Shown: positions 10,106 through 19,467 of the stretch, piece by piece
How the letters are laid out: each line of letters begins with the position of its first letter
Numbering within the stretch: the stretch's first letter is position 1
Made by a program: the position numbers and the translations under genes
The notes under the pieces: generated by a model
The model's database searches: none
Told to the model about the DNA's origin: nothing
Seen by the model: only the letters and a program-made list of their open reading frames with translations
Assembly (NCBI RefSeq): GCF_036178145.1
Contig: NZ_CP108067.1
Location: 9,687,001 to 9,751,000 of the forward strand
Origin: Streptomyces sp. NBC_00273
GTDB lineage: Bacteria; Actinomycetota; Actinomycetes; Streptomycetales; Streptomycetaceae
DNA length: 64,000 nt
Direction: 5' to 3'

Positions 10106-10569
10106 CGCCCTCGGCCGCCAGCTCACCGGCGACGAACGCGTCGACCTCGCCCAGTGCCTGCCCGTCGAGGCCGCCCTCACCCTGACCGCCCAGATCCCCA
10201 CCAACGAACACCTCAGCGGCTGGGGATTCGTCAAAGACCTCGCCGCACGCACCGGCGCCACCCCCGCCACCGTCCGCTGGGACACCGGCGCCGTCCTCGC
10301 CGTCGTCACCCGCCTCGCAGGACCCGACCTCCTCGCCCGCATCCTGCGCCAGCTCCCCGGCGGCTACGCCCTCCTCTTCGGCCAGGCAGAACTGCGCCAG
10401 CCCCAGCCCGCCGCCTGACCCCAGGTCCTGGCGGCCGGAACCCTCGGGGAGGCGGCCAGATCTGCCGCAGCCGCGGCGCCTGGGGCGGCGACGCTGTGCG
10501 CTGAGGACGCCGACCGGTGCATCCCGGCCCGGCACCGTTCGAAGCCGATTACCTCACCGTCGAACACAC

Positions 10570-10880
10570 AGAAATCTATGTTGGCCAGAGTAGACATTGG
10601 GTGGTGACGTGGTTATGGTTTCTCTCGTAACCCAGAGAGACCGCAGGGCCTGGCAGAGACGAACTGCCGGGCAGCAGTATCCGCAGCACAGGTAGTTGCA
10701 GTTCGTTGGACGGTGCGGTGGTGGAGTTCCGAAGCCAGGGTTGTTGCAGGTCGGCGACGGGACTGACGACCGGACCGGGTGGCCCGCAGTGATCAGGGGC
10801 CGCCGCGAGTAGTACCGCAGTGGCAGTACCGGAAAGTGCAGTCAGAATCACCCAGCAGTGAAGTGAGTAGCAGCACCTCG
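10570..10880 (+). repeat. Promoter-leader repeat, copy 1
   Basis: About 300 bases closely match 63731-64000 at the right window edge, starting TCTATGTTGGCCAGAGTAGA and including TGGTTATGGTTTCTCTCGTA, GTTCCGAAGCCAG and GACCGGGTGGCCCGCAGT. Both copies carry the same promoter elements. No credible protein is encoded; the long antisense frame across it has no coding character. Confidence 0.85.
10591..10619 (+). promoter_or_regulatory. Promoter, principal sigma type
   Basis: TAGACA (-35) and TATGGT (-10) separated by exactly 17 bases, in the conserved part of the repeat. A transcript from here would have a leader of about 690 bases before the MerR-like gene. Confidence 0.6.
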
Positions 10881-11263
10881 GTGAAGGCGTCGGCTGCGGG
10901 CGCGCGCACCGGGAGGTTCGGCAGTGGGGTTCTAAGCCAGAGCAGACGCAGGACGGGCGACGGGGCTGGCTGCCGAAGTGGCGCTGTGAGAGGCCACCAG
11001 CGGTACAAGCAGTTGGCAGTGACAGCAGTACGCAGTTCCCGTTTGGTAAGTAGTTGATCACCGAGGGTAGAACGGAGGGATTGGGCGCCATCAGGATCGC
11101 CCGGGCAGAAGTCTTGAGTCCGGGTACCGCAGGACATCGATAGCGAGGTGGTCTCCGGTCAAGCAACCGCGATCCCCGCGCCCCCGACTGCGTATCGGTC
11201 GGGTATGCGGAAACAGAAGGCTGGCGCAGTATCAGGGCCGGCAGATGGTGTAACAGTTCCTTC

Positions 11264-11294
11264 GGGGCCCTGGTGCCATTGGCACCAGGGCCCC
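11264..11294 (+). promoter_or_regulatory. Strong leader hairpin before the MerR-like gene
   Basis: GGGGCCCTGGTGCC-ATT-GGCACCAGGGCCCC is a perfect 14-bp stem with a 3-base loop, ending 27 bases upstream of the ATG. It would stop or slow transcription, or hide the ribosome site, so it may be an attenuator of the long leader. It could also be the terminator of a short leader RNA. Confidence 0.6.
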
Positions 11295-11321
11295 TCCACG
11301 CGTTCCACAAGAGAGGTTCCA

Positions 11322-11659
11322 TGACAGCAGACGACTCGTTCGGCCGTCTCGACGACGACGACTACCCCGCCTACACCATGGGCCGGGCCGCCGAGATGCT
11401 CGGCACCACCCAGGGCTTCCTCCGCGCCATCGGCGAAGCCCGCCTGATCACCCCGCTCCGCTCGGCGGGCGGCCACCGCCGCTACTCCCGATACCAGCTG
11501 CGGATCGCAGCCCGGGCCCGGGAGCTCGTCGACCAGGGCACTCCCATCGAGGCCGCCTGCCGCATCGTCATCCTCGAAGACCAACTCGAAGAAGCCCAGC
11601 GCATCAACGCCGAGTACCGCCGCGCCGCCGAATCAGCGAATCCGACGGCTGCGACCTGA
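11322..11659 (+). CDS. MerR-like small transcriptional regulator
   Basis: A 112-residue protein with an N-terminal winged helix of the MerR/BldC type: YTMGRAAEMLGTTQGFLRAI is the helix-turn-helix and GEARLITPLRSAGGHRRYSR is the wing, with the hallmark GGHRRY motif. A short helical tail (EAACRIVILEDQLEEAQRIN) should form a dimer coiled coil. There is no effector domain, as in BldC-like proteins. GAGAGG lies upstream of the ATG. It sits behind a 690-base leader with a strong promoter and a 14-bp hairpin, so control at RNA level is likely. Confidence 0.82.
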
Positions 11660-11679
11660 CTGAGTCGGGGAAGCTGAAG

Positions 11680-12385
11680 GCCTGCCGGGTACCGGCGGGG
11701 GGACCGGGCCGACGAGCTCGCCGCCCTCGCCGCGACGGAGCGCCACAACGAGCACCAGGCGCGCGAGTCCGTGCGGCATGCCCAGGAGATCCTGCGCCGG
11801 GTTGTCGAGGCGAAGCAAGGGCTGGCCGACACCAGTCGCAAGGAGACGCTGGAGATCGCGGCCGAGTACGACAAGAAGGAGACCGAGGCGTACCGGGAGC
11901 TGTAGCGGGCCGGGCGGGCCGCCGAGGACGCCGGGCGCGAGGCGTGGGCCGCGATCCGCAATCCGGAGACGGTCGCCCTGTTCGAGGAGCAGGGCTCCCG
12001 CAGGCAGGGCCCGTCCGACGTCGCAGAGTTGCAGACCCGGCTCGCCGCGATGCGTGACCGGCTTTCGGAGATCGAGCGGCCCGCCAACAGCGTCGTCGAG
12101 AGGAAGGTCGGCCTCGCCGAGCGCCAGGCGGCAGAGTTCCGTGGCGTCGCTCAGAAGCACACCACGGCGGTGGGCAAGCTGCAGGAGGAACAGACACTGC
12201 GCTCGCACATGGCGATCGAGGCTCCCACCCAGCACGCCACCGAGACGCAGCAGCGCGCCGCGTACACCAAGCAGGCCCGGCAGCAGACCGCCGCGCAGGC
12301 CCGCGAGAACGCCCGGCGCGCACAGAGCGAGTACCAGTACCAGTCGCCGACCCGGGGCCGCTCCGGCCCCTCCCTCGGAAGCTGA
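11680..12385 (+). pseudogene. Coiled-coil protein gene with an internal stop
   Basis: One frame encodes a long helical, charged protein (ERHNEHQARESVRHAQEIL, then ETLEIAAEYDKKETEAYREL) interrupted by TAG at 11903. The same frame continues in register with RAGRAAEDAGREAWAAIRN and runs to a Gly/Ser tail at 12385. No start fits the beginning and an in-frame TGA lies at about 11686, so the 5' end is missing too. A shorter frame from 12029 could still be translated. The content resembles accessory coiled-coil proteins of actinobacterial plasmids, but I do not recognise the family. Confidence 0.6.
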
Positions 12386-12582
12386 CCCCCCTGCGTCAGC
12401 TTCCTGTTGACGTGGGGTGTGCGATGGCTCGACTGCTTGTGCGCGCCCGACCCGGGCGTCGAGGTGGCCGGACGGCCGGCGTCTCGAATCGAAGGGCGCA
12501 GAATGCATGTTCATCGCTGGCGGGGACGTCCACGACCAGGAAGTCGGGCCTTGTGCCGCTGTGGGCTGGGAGCGGGATGATG

Positions 12583-13716
12583 TCACCTGCCCCAGATCTT
12601 TCCGTACGCCTCCCGATAGCCCGCCGGATCCCAGGATGTGGCGTCTTTGCTGTTCAGGGCGGTGGAGAGGTGAACGGGTGCGACATATTGGCTGGCTGGT
12701 TTGTCGGCGAACGCGCGGTTGAATTCGTCGATGATCTGCCAGCCCTGTTGGGAGAGCGGCTCTGGCACGGTGGCGGCTTGGTAGTGCTGGTGGTTGATGC
12801 GCTGGAAAGCGGAGGGGTCGCCGTCGCCTGCGCCGATGTTGAAGGGCGGGCCGTCGCCTTCCCTTTGCCCCGCCTGCAGAGCGGGGGCGGCGTCTGCGAA
12901 GTAAAGGTCGTTGATGGCGACGGAGTAGGTCCAGTTGTTCCGGAAGCGAGCCAGCAGGGAGGAGACCGCCTGGGGGACGCGGCTGGCCGAGTCCGTGATG
13001 GGGATGTTCTCGTATGAAAGGAGACTCACGCCGGAGCAGGTGGCGAGTTCCCTCCGGATCAGTTCGGATTTGTTCCTTGCGAAGGGCACCGAGGCGTCGG
13101 TGAAGATGACGGCTCCGGCCTTGCCGTCGGAGCGCGCGATGATCCAGTCAGCGCTGATGGTCGCGACGTCCTCGACCTTGGTCGTGATGTTGGTGAAGAG
13201 CCTGGGATGCTCGCTCGGCCCTGGAGCAGGAACTGCGTGCCACCCGATGAGCGGGATGTGCCGGGCATGGGCCTGCGCCATTTGCCGAGAGGTCACCGCG
13301 GGGTCGAAGCCGCTGATGACGATGCCCGCGGGCTTGAGGTTGATCGCCTGGCTGAATGCGGCCTGGATCCCGGCCGGCGTGCCCTGACCATCGATGACCC
13401 TCACGTCCCAGCCGATGACCTTCGCAGCTTCTTTCACGCCCCGTGCAACGCCCGACACCCCGGGGTTGGTCATGGCCTGTGCGACGAAGGCGATGGTTCT
13501 GTGTGAGGCGGCTTTGGGACCGGTTGTAGGGCCGTTCCAGGAACTGGGGCTGTTCATGGCCTGTTCGACGTTGCCGTTGGCCCGTACGAGGGTGGCCGGG
13601 CAGCCGGCCTTCGACGGTCCTGTGGCGTTGGAGCCTTGATCGCAGCCGGTCGTGACGGTGGCGAGAGTGAGGAGGGCCGCGGCCGCCGCGAGGGGTGTCT
13701 TACAGACGGTGTGCAT
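12583..13716 (-). CDS. Sugar ABC transporter substrate-binding lipoprotein (RbsB-like)
   Basis: A 377-residue exported protein starting at ATG 13716, which places a signal peptide with lipobox VTTGC at residues 18-22. The mature part is a type I periplasmic-binding fold of the ribose/LacI family: SHRTIAFVAQAMTNPGVSGV opens the first lobe, INLKPAGIVISGFDPA is the typical xPDGIIxxxxD-like strand, and YSVAINDLYFADAAPAL lies near the hinge. No permease or ATPase gene adjoins it, so it is an orphan binding protein, either feeding a transporter encoded elsewhere or acting as a sensor. Its ligand cannot be told. Confidence 0.85.
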   Translation of the reverse strand: MHTVCKTPLAAAAALLTLATVTTGCDQGSNATGPSKAGCPATLVRANGNVEQAMNSPSSWNGPTTGPKAASHRTIAFVAQAMTNPGVSGVARGVKEAAKVIGWDVRVIDGQGTPAGIQAAFSQAINLKPAGIVISGFDPAVTSRQMAQAHARHIPLIGWHAVPAPGPSEHPRLFTNITTKVEDVATISADWIIARSDGKAGAVIFTDASVPFARNKSELIRRELATCSGVSLLSYENIPITDSASRVPQAVSSLLARFRNNWTYSVAINDLYFADAAPALQAGQREGDGPPFNIGAGDGDPSAFQRINHQHYQAATVPEPLSQQGWQIIDEFNRAFADKPASQYVAPVHLSTALNSKDATSWDPAGYREAYGKIWGR

Positions 13717-14421
13717 GGGCGATGTCCTTCTTGCGGGGGCAGCGCACGAGATCCGTTCCGGGGTGGGGATCAAGGCGGTGGCTCTCGACGGCACCGGCAA
13801 ATCAGGGTGGCGGCGGATCGTCCGTCAAGCGAGGACCGGGTGGTGGCGGGAGGCTGTGCCGATGCAGGCGCGGCCGAGGGTCGTGATGGACACGGCCTTC
13901 GACGTGGAAGCAGGTCGGGCGGGTCAGACGCGCTCGCGGCCGCAGAGCGGTGGGCCCGCGCAATCACTGCTGGCGGTGCTGCCGTGCAGCCACTGTCGCA
14001 CGATGGGCCCCGGCGACCAGGCCAGATCCACCGAACGCGGCGAGGCCGTACCTGCGACCGCAGCTACCGGCGAAGTTTGGATGCATCCTGGCTCCTGGGC
14101 GCTTGGCGGGTCGAATGGGGCCGGCCTGTTTAGCATGGCGGTGATGGGCCCTGATCCGGCGATGGCTGGCCGCAGCTCGTTGTATTCGGCGCGGTTCGGC
14201 GCACGCCAGCGACGGGGGAGCAGATACGAGGTATGGGCCGAGCCTTCCCGCGATCCCGATGAGTTGCCAGTCGTGTCTATCACGTAACGGATTGTTCATG
14301 TCTCGCTCCAGCAATGAAGCCTTGACCCACCCGAGCATGCCGTTCAGTGCGGCAGGTAGGCCAGGCGGTGTGGACTGGCCGGCCCACCGGCCCGCCCCTC
14401 CGTGGCGTGTGTGTCGATGGG
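13717..14421. other. Intergenic stretch without a supported gene
   Basis: About 700 bases between two minus-strand genes. Short frames exist on both strands but none has a family resemblance, a good start or consistent third-position GC. One minus frame at 13924-14283 is borderline. I see no hairpin or repeat worth naming. Confidence 0.5.
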
Positions 14422-17190
14422 CTACTCGGAGGTGAACTCGGCCCAGATGACCTTTCCCTCAGCGGTATAGCGGGTGCCCCAAGCTTGTGTGAGCTGCGCG
14501 ACGAGGAAGAGACCGCGGCCACCCTCGTCGGTGGAGGCCGCCTGCCGCAGGCGTGGCGCGGTGCTGCTGCCGTCGTAGACCTCGCAGATCAGGGACCTGT
14601 CGAAGATGAGGCGTACTCGGATGGGTTCCCGGCCGTAGCGGATGGCGTTGGTGACCAGCTCGCTGAGCAGTAGTTCGGTGGCGAACGCGGTTTCCTCCAG
14701 GTTCCAGTCGGCTAGCTGGCGCATGGCGGCGGCACGGACGTCGGAGACGCAGGACGGGTCGGCCGGCACGTCCCAGCTGGCGACCCGGTCGGGGGGAAGG
14801 GCGTGTGTCCGGGCGACCAACAGGGCTATGTCGTCGCCGGGGTGCTTGGGTGCCACGGCGTCCATGACGGCTGTGCAGGTGCCCTCCGGCGCGCGGCCGG
14901 GGTGGGCCAGCGCACTTCGCAGTAGGTCGAGGGCCTCGTCGATGTCACGATGACGGTCCTCAAGGAGCCCGTCGGTGTAGAGGACCAGGCTGCTGTTTTC
15001 AGGGAGATGGATCTCCACTGTTTCGAAGGGGAGACCGCCCAAGCCAAGGGGCTGACCTGCGGGAAGGTCCGGGAAACTCACATTGCCGTCGGGGCCCACC
15101 ACCGCCGGTGGAGGGTGGCCGGCACGTGCCATGGTGCACAGCTGTGTGGTGGGGTCGTATATGGCGTACAGGCAGGTCGCACCGATAAGGGGCTCGCGGT
15201 CACAGTCCGCCCCGTCAAGGCGTCCCACAAGGTTGTCGAGGTGAGTGAGGACCTCGTCGGGGGGAAGATCGAGCTCGGCGAAATTGCGGGCAGCAGTACG
15301 CAGCTGCCCCATGGTGGCGGCGGCGTGCAGCCCATGACCGACGACATCACCGACCAGCAGGGCGACACGAGTGCCGGTGAGCGGGATGACGTCGAACCAG
15401 TCGCCCCCCACGCTGGATTCAGCGGGCAGATAGCGGTGAGCGAGCTCGACAGAGCTGTGCTCGGGCAAGGAGTGAGGAAGCAGACTGCGCTGAAGCGCCA
15501 GGACTGTGGTGTGTTCGCGGGTGTAGCGGCGGGCGTTGTCGAGACACAGCGCCGCACGGGCGGTGAGTTCCTGCGCCATGGAGAGGTCATCGTCGCCGAA
15601 GGGAGAAGAGTCCCCTGAGCGGTAGAAGGTGGCGATGCCCAGGACCACGCCGCGGGCCAGCAGGGGGGCGCTGATGAGGGAATGCACGTTCTGGGCGAGC
15701 AGCATGTCTGTGCGCTCCAAGTCCTGAGCGCGCCAACCGGCGGCAGCCTTCAGATCGGGCTCCAGCACCGCCTGCATGCTGTCCAAACATCGCAGATGAG
15801 GTGTGCTCGGCCGAAGGTCCACCCGCTCGCCGACCGGGTAGAAATTGCAGTCCTCACGGATGCCGTGGACCACCGTACGGTGCAAGTCGGTGCGAGGATT
15901 GACGGGTTCCTCCCCGCGCAGTACGGCCTCGGGGAGGTCAATGGTGACGAAGTCCGCCAGACGAGGTACCGCCACCTCGGCCAGCTCCCACGCGGTGCGC
16001 TCCACATCCAGCGTAGTGCCGATGCGGGTGCTGGCCTCCGCCAGCAACTCCAGACGGCGTCGCGCCGCGACGGCCAGCCGCCCCACAATCGGCTCACCCA
16101 CCAGCACCAGGCGGTCCGCCTGGCCTGGCACCAGCACAGGCACCGGATGAGTCCGGGGCCGCACAACGGGAAGTGTCGCAGGCGCGTGCTCAGCCAGCGG
16201 GAGAAGAGAATCACCGAAGCGGGGCAGGCGAGGGCTACCACGCCGTGGCACATCAAGCGGCAGGACGACCTCGACGACAGAACCTGCCACCCCCGAAGGG
16301 CTCGTCAACGGACGGCTCAGAAGGGTTGCCTGTCGGCCGTGGGACAGGGGCACCACCGCGGCGGCCCGCTGGCCCGAAGAGATCAGTTCGGCGGCCTTCG
16401 CCTGCAAGATCACCTGGTCACGCCAGTCCAGCCCGCTCCGGGCCAGACCATCCTCTCCGATCACGTACCTGCCCCAGAACGGCCCGTCGACGCCCACCCG
16501 GCGCCGGGCATCGAGGTAAGCCCGCAGAAGAGACCGCTCCCGTTCCGTGCTGCGCTCCAGCAGCCGACCCTCGATAGCACGAGCGGCGTCGCATATCACC
16601 GTCCCCATCGCCAGATCCGCCTCGAGACGGGGACAGCCAAAAGCCAAAACACCCTCGATATGGCCATTGAGCGGATCACGGATGGGAATCCCCCAGCAAG
16701 CGTTCGCCTGGGAACGCTCGGAGAAGTGCTCAGCACCGTAAACCTGACAGAACCGCCTCTCCGCGAGCGCAAGAGCGATTCCGTTGGTCCCGGCAAACTG
16801 CTCGGCAAAAACGAAACCGGGCCTGCTGTGGGAGGCAGGGAGGTGACGCATGAGTGACGCGTCACCAAAACGGCGCAACAACACCGCCCCGCGCCGGTCG
16901 GCGAGTCCCACATTCATGTGACTCCCCGAGAACACCGCTTCCAGTCCGTCGAGCACTGGCTCGGCCGCATCGACGAGAGGGATCGCCAAGTCCAGATCTT
17001 CCCAGAACGGGGGATCGGAGCTGTCCGGCGAGACCCCCATCAGATGACAGCGCTCCCACGAGCCCAAGATGGGACTACGCACGCCGTCCTCGACACGCTC
17101 CCCCATGAGGAATCGCTCACGGGCACCCGTGGGGCCGCAATTGCCCCCGTCCAGGCCCCGCTCGATCATTTCCCTCACCGAACGCGCCAC
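14422..17190 (-). CDS. GAF-SpoIIE phosphatase-HATPase multidomain regulator
   Basis: A 922-residue cytoplasmic signalling protein. An N-terminal AcoR-like GAF region (residues about 35-220, ILGSWERCHLMGVSPDSSDP and FAGTNGIALALAERRFCQVY) is followed by a second GAF, then a SpoIIE-type PP2C phosphatase with VGGDWFDVIPL, LVGDVVGHGLHAA and the late GDDIALLVART metal-binding motifs, and a C-terminal HATPase of the RsbW type (LLLSELVTNAIRYGR, DEGGRGLFLVAQL). Such proteins both phosphorylate and dephosphorylate anti-sigma-factor antagonists in Streptomyces. STAS targets occur elsewhere in the window but not next to it. The GTG at 17190 follows a GAGGTAG site; a start at 17241 is also open. Confidence 0.88.
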   Translation of the reverse strand: MARSVREMIERGLDGGNCGPTGARERFLMGERVEDGVRSPILGSWERCHLMGVSPDSSDPPFWEDLDLAIPLVDAAEPVLDGLEAVFSGSHMNVGLADRRGAVLLRRFGDASLMRHLPASHSRPGFVFAEQFAGTNGIALALAERRFCQVYGAEHFSERSQANACWGIPIRDPLNGHIEGVLAFGCPRLEADLAMGTVICDAARAIEGRLLERSTERERSLLRAYLDARRRVGVDGPFWGRYVIGEDGLARSGLDWRDQVILQAKAAELISSGQRAAAVVPLSHGRQATLLSRPLTSPSGVAGSVVEVVLPLDVPRRGSPRLPRFGDSLLPLAEHAPATLPVVRPRTHPVPVLVPGQADRLVLVGEPIVGRLAVAARRRLELLAEASTRIGTTLDVERTAWELAEVAVPRLADFVTIDLPEAVLRGEEPVNPRTDLHRTVVHGIREDCNFYPVGERVDLRPSTPHLRCLDSMQAVLEPDLKAAAGWRAQDLERTDMLLAQNVHSLISAPLLARGVVLGIATFYRSGDSSPFGDDDLSMAQELTARAALCLDNARRYTREHTTVLALQRSLLPHSLPEHSSVELAHRYLPAESSVGGDWFDVIPLTGTRVALLVGDVVGHGLHAAATMGQLRTAARNFAELDLPPDEVLTHLDNLVGRLDGADCDREPLIGATCLYAIYDPTTQLCTMARAGHPPPAVVGPDGNVSFPDLPAGQPLGLGGLPFETVEIHLPENSSLVLYTDGLLEDRHRDIDEALDLLRSALAHPGRAPEGTCTAVMDAVAPKHPGDDIALLVARTHALPPDRVASWDVPADPSCVSDVRAAAMRQLADWNLEETAFATELLLSELVTNAIRYGREPIRVRLIFDRSLICEVYDGSSTAPRLRQAASTDEGGRGLFLVAQLTQAWGTRYTAEGKVIWAEFTSE

Positions 17191-17560
17191 GACACTACCT
17201 CGATGATCCTTTGGAAGCACCTCTCCCCATACTAGAACCACTGCTCATAGGTGGAAATGATGTGGCAAGCGAGCTGAAATAGAGATGAAGCTCCAGCTGA
17301 ACCGCGTCGGCCAAGATCGCTGCCCAGGAAGAGCCTCATGGGAGGCCAGGTCTGTTGTTCCTCGTGAGGTGGCCGTTGCCGCCGGTTCATTCGCGGCAGG
17401 CCGTCTGAGAGAGCCCTGATTATCTGAGGTAGCTCGGGACAGTACCACTGCAGTGCCGGTCGACCCGCTGCACGGACTGGCCGCAGGCCCCTGCACAGCA
17501 GGTGACGGATGGCGTGGGCTTCTCGTCTGCATCGTCGACAGCCCGCTGGTAGCCACGCTC
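17191..17560. other. Intergenic stretch, no gene seen
   Basis: Upstream region of the SpoIIE regulator up to the IS5 element. It should hold the regulator promoter, but I could not pick a convincing one. Confidence 0.4.
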
Positions 17561-18462
17561 TTAGAGCTCGTAACACGATCTTGATGAGATGTTCTGGTCA
17601 GCCGTGACCGGTGTGACGATTCGGCCGTTCGTGGTGGTGTGAGTACTCGGCCGTGGATCGTGGACGACGACTTGTGGGCACTGATCGAGCCGCTGCTGCC
17701 GCCTTGGCCGACGAGGTCGCCAGGGCCGCGGCCGGTAGCCGACCGATTGTGTCTGCAGGGCATCCTGTACGTCCTCTGCAATGACATCGCCTGGCAACTC
17801 CTGCCGCCTGAGCTGGGGTTCGGCTCGGGCCAGACCTGCTGGCGGCGCCTGGAGCAGTGGCAGCAGGCCGGAGTCTTCGACCAGCTGCACCGAATCCTGC
17901 TCGCCGAGCTGAACGCGTCCGGCCGGCTCGACTGGTCGAGGGCGTGCGTGGACGGCTCTCACATCCGGGCGAAAAAGGGGGAGCCGACACCGGTCCGTCG
18001 CCGGTCGACCGGCGGAAAACAGGCAGCAAACACCACTTGATCTGCGACGGCCGTGGCACCCCGCTCAAAGTCATCACAACCGCGGCGAACGTCAACGACG
18101 TCACCCAGACCCTCGCCCTGGTCGACGGCATCCCGCCAGTGGCGGGCCCCGGCCGGCCCCGCAGGCGCCCGGACGCCCTGCTTGGCGACAAGGGCTACGA
18201 CTCCAACCCCAACCGGAAAGAGCTGCGCAAACGCCGGATCCTGCCCGTCATCTCCCGCAAAGGAGCCCCGAACATCAAGGGCATGGGCAAGCTCCGCTAC
18301 GTCGTCGAGCAGACCTTCGCTCTACTCCACCAGTTCAAACGACTCGCCGTCCGATGGGAACGCCGCACTGAACTCCACGACACCTTCGTCTCCCTTGCCT
18401 GCAGCCTCATCTGCTGGCGACGCCTCAACAAGCCCGACTCATGATCGTGTTACGAGCTCTTA
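17561..18462. mobile_element. IS5-family insertion sequence (element 1)
   Basis: The element proper is 17564-18459 (896 bp). Its ends are perfect inverted repeats of at least 17 bases starting GAGCTCGTAACACGATC. TTA at 17561-17563 and 18460-18462 is the 3-bp target duplication, as for the IS5 subgroups that target TNA. Confidence 0.9.
17639..18444 (+). CDS. IS5 transposase, two overlapping frames joined by frameshift
   Basis: ORF A (17639-18040) encodes the DUF4096-type head (RPWIVDDDLWALIEPLLP, ELGFGSGQTCWRRLEQWQQA) up to the first catalytic Asp in WSRACVDGSHIRAKKG. ORF B (about 17990-18444) continues with GPSPVDRRKTGSKHHLICDG, the second Asp in ALLGDKGYDSN and the Glu in GKLRYVVEQTFALLHQFKRL. 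The overlap lies at the run AAAAAGGGGG, where ribosomal frameshifting normally makes the full enzyme in this IS group. All catalytic residues are present, so the copy may be active. Confidence 0.88.
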
Positions 18463-18795
18463 GCGTGAGAGAGCGTCAACCGATAGTGACGGATCTAGCT
18501 TCAAGTGCAAGGGATGCAACGCCGCAGCAGCCTGATAGCCATACCCGGCACCCCTGGGCGATCCAACCCTACGAATGGCTCGACCAACCCGATCAAGAAG
18601 GTAGAGCAGCCTGACCGCGCGGTCGGCAGCAGATTGGGGCGCCTTCAATGAGGGTTGGACGTCTCCCGATGGAGCAAACGTCAGCAGTTGGCGTCACTAC
18701 GTCCCCATCAGTCGAGGGGGAGGCGTTGTCCTGGGCTTGAGGCTGCGGTGTACTTGATTCGTCCACGGCGTTCCGCAGGTAGAGGGGGCCACCGC
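18463..18795. other. Intergenic stretch before the low-GC gene pair
   Basis: About 330 bases with lower GC than its surroundings and no supported gene. It should carry the promoter of the membrane protein/ATP-grasp pair. Confidence 0.4.
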
Positions 18796-19416
18796 ATGGC
18801 TGCATCCATTACAACGGTCATCGCGGCAGTAATTGCGGCACTTGCAGCGATCAGCGGCTATCTGACGACGCAGCGCTGGAAACGACGCGAAGATAGGGCT
18901 CGCCTATATGCCGACGCGCTACAGGCGGTGCGACGTTACGAGGAACTGCCCTTTAGAATTGCACGACGAGTGGATTCTAGTCCGGCTACCCGCGAACGCA
19001 TGGCCGGTACTGTTAGTGACTCCTTCGTAGAGCTTGGCCACTACCGTGCGTTACTCTTACTGCACTCACGCGAGGTTGGTGACGCTTATTCGCTCCTGTT
19101 GAATCGGACGCATCGCAATTGCCGACCGCACCGCCAAGAGGCATGGAGCATGCCACCTCCAAGAAATGACGCCGCCGCACATATGGGTGGGAAGTTTCTA
19201 TTCGATAACAAGCCGGAGCTGGCCCTGTGTGTCGTAGCGATGCGGCGATCGCTTCATTTCGGCGCATTCTATCGGGCGTGGAGGACGAGGCGGGATTTGC
19301 GAGAACTTATCAAAGTGCGAGAAGTAGATCCCGACATGCAGATGGAGTTGACGACCCGAGTCCGCTCTATCGCAAAGGACATATTGTCGCTGCGACCGCC
19401 TGCACCACGATCTTAG
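18796..19416 (+). CDS. Single-span membrane protein of the low-GC island
   Basis: A 206-residue protein starting at ATG 18796 behind AGAGGGGG. Residues 2-25 are one hydrophobic helix (ITTVIAAVIAALAAISGYLT) followed at once by basic residues (QRWKRRED), so the rest lies in the cytoplasm; it is mostly helical. Codons ending in A or T are much more frequent than in neighbouring genes, which suggests import from a lower-GC host or a poorly adapted gene. It precedes the ATP-grasp gene by 51 bases on the same strand. I do not recognise a family. Small membrane partners of this type occur in toxin and defence loci, but nothing here proves that. Confidence 0.65.
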   Translation: MAASITTVIAAVIAALAAISGYLTTQRWKRREDRARLYADALQAVRRYEELPFRIARRVDSSPATRERMAGTVSDSFVELGHYRALLLLHSREVGDAYSLLLNRTHRNCRPHRQEAWSMPPPRNDAAAHMGGKFLFDNKPELALCVVAMRRSLHFGAFYRAWRTRRDLRELIKVREVDPDMQMELTTRVRSIAKDILSLRPPAPRS

Positions 19417-19467
19417 CGAGTTGATAGCATCGTAGCGGAGAGTGCCGCTACCTGGATGGGGGGCGCT

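Larger units (their letters stand above)
8918..10418 (+). pseudogene. Second DUF2267 gene, split by an IS481 element
   Basis: The first 131 bases (8918-9048) encode the start of a DUF2267 protein (MTFDQMLERVRYEGAYPTRE), and bases 10106-10418 encode the rest, ending ILRQLPGGYALLFGQAELRQ. Removing the IS and one copy of the CCTAGC target duplication restores one open frame of 147 codons with ALGRQLTG across the join, so the gene was intact until the insertion. As it stands the product is cut after about 44 residues. GAAAGG precedes the ATG. Confidence 0.88.

Noticed and set aside
10576..11322. 248-residue minus-strand frame over the leader region
   Set aside because: It lies antisense to a conserved promoter-leader, has no family resemblance and has Cys/Pro/Ser-rich composition typical of shadow frames.
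13924..14283. 119-residue minus-strand frame as a gene
   Set aside because: Its start lacks a ribosome site, third-position GC is weaker than in neighbours and no family is recognised.
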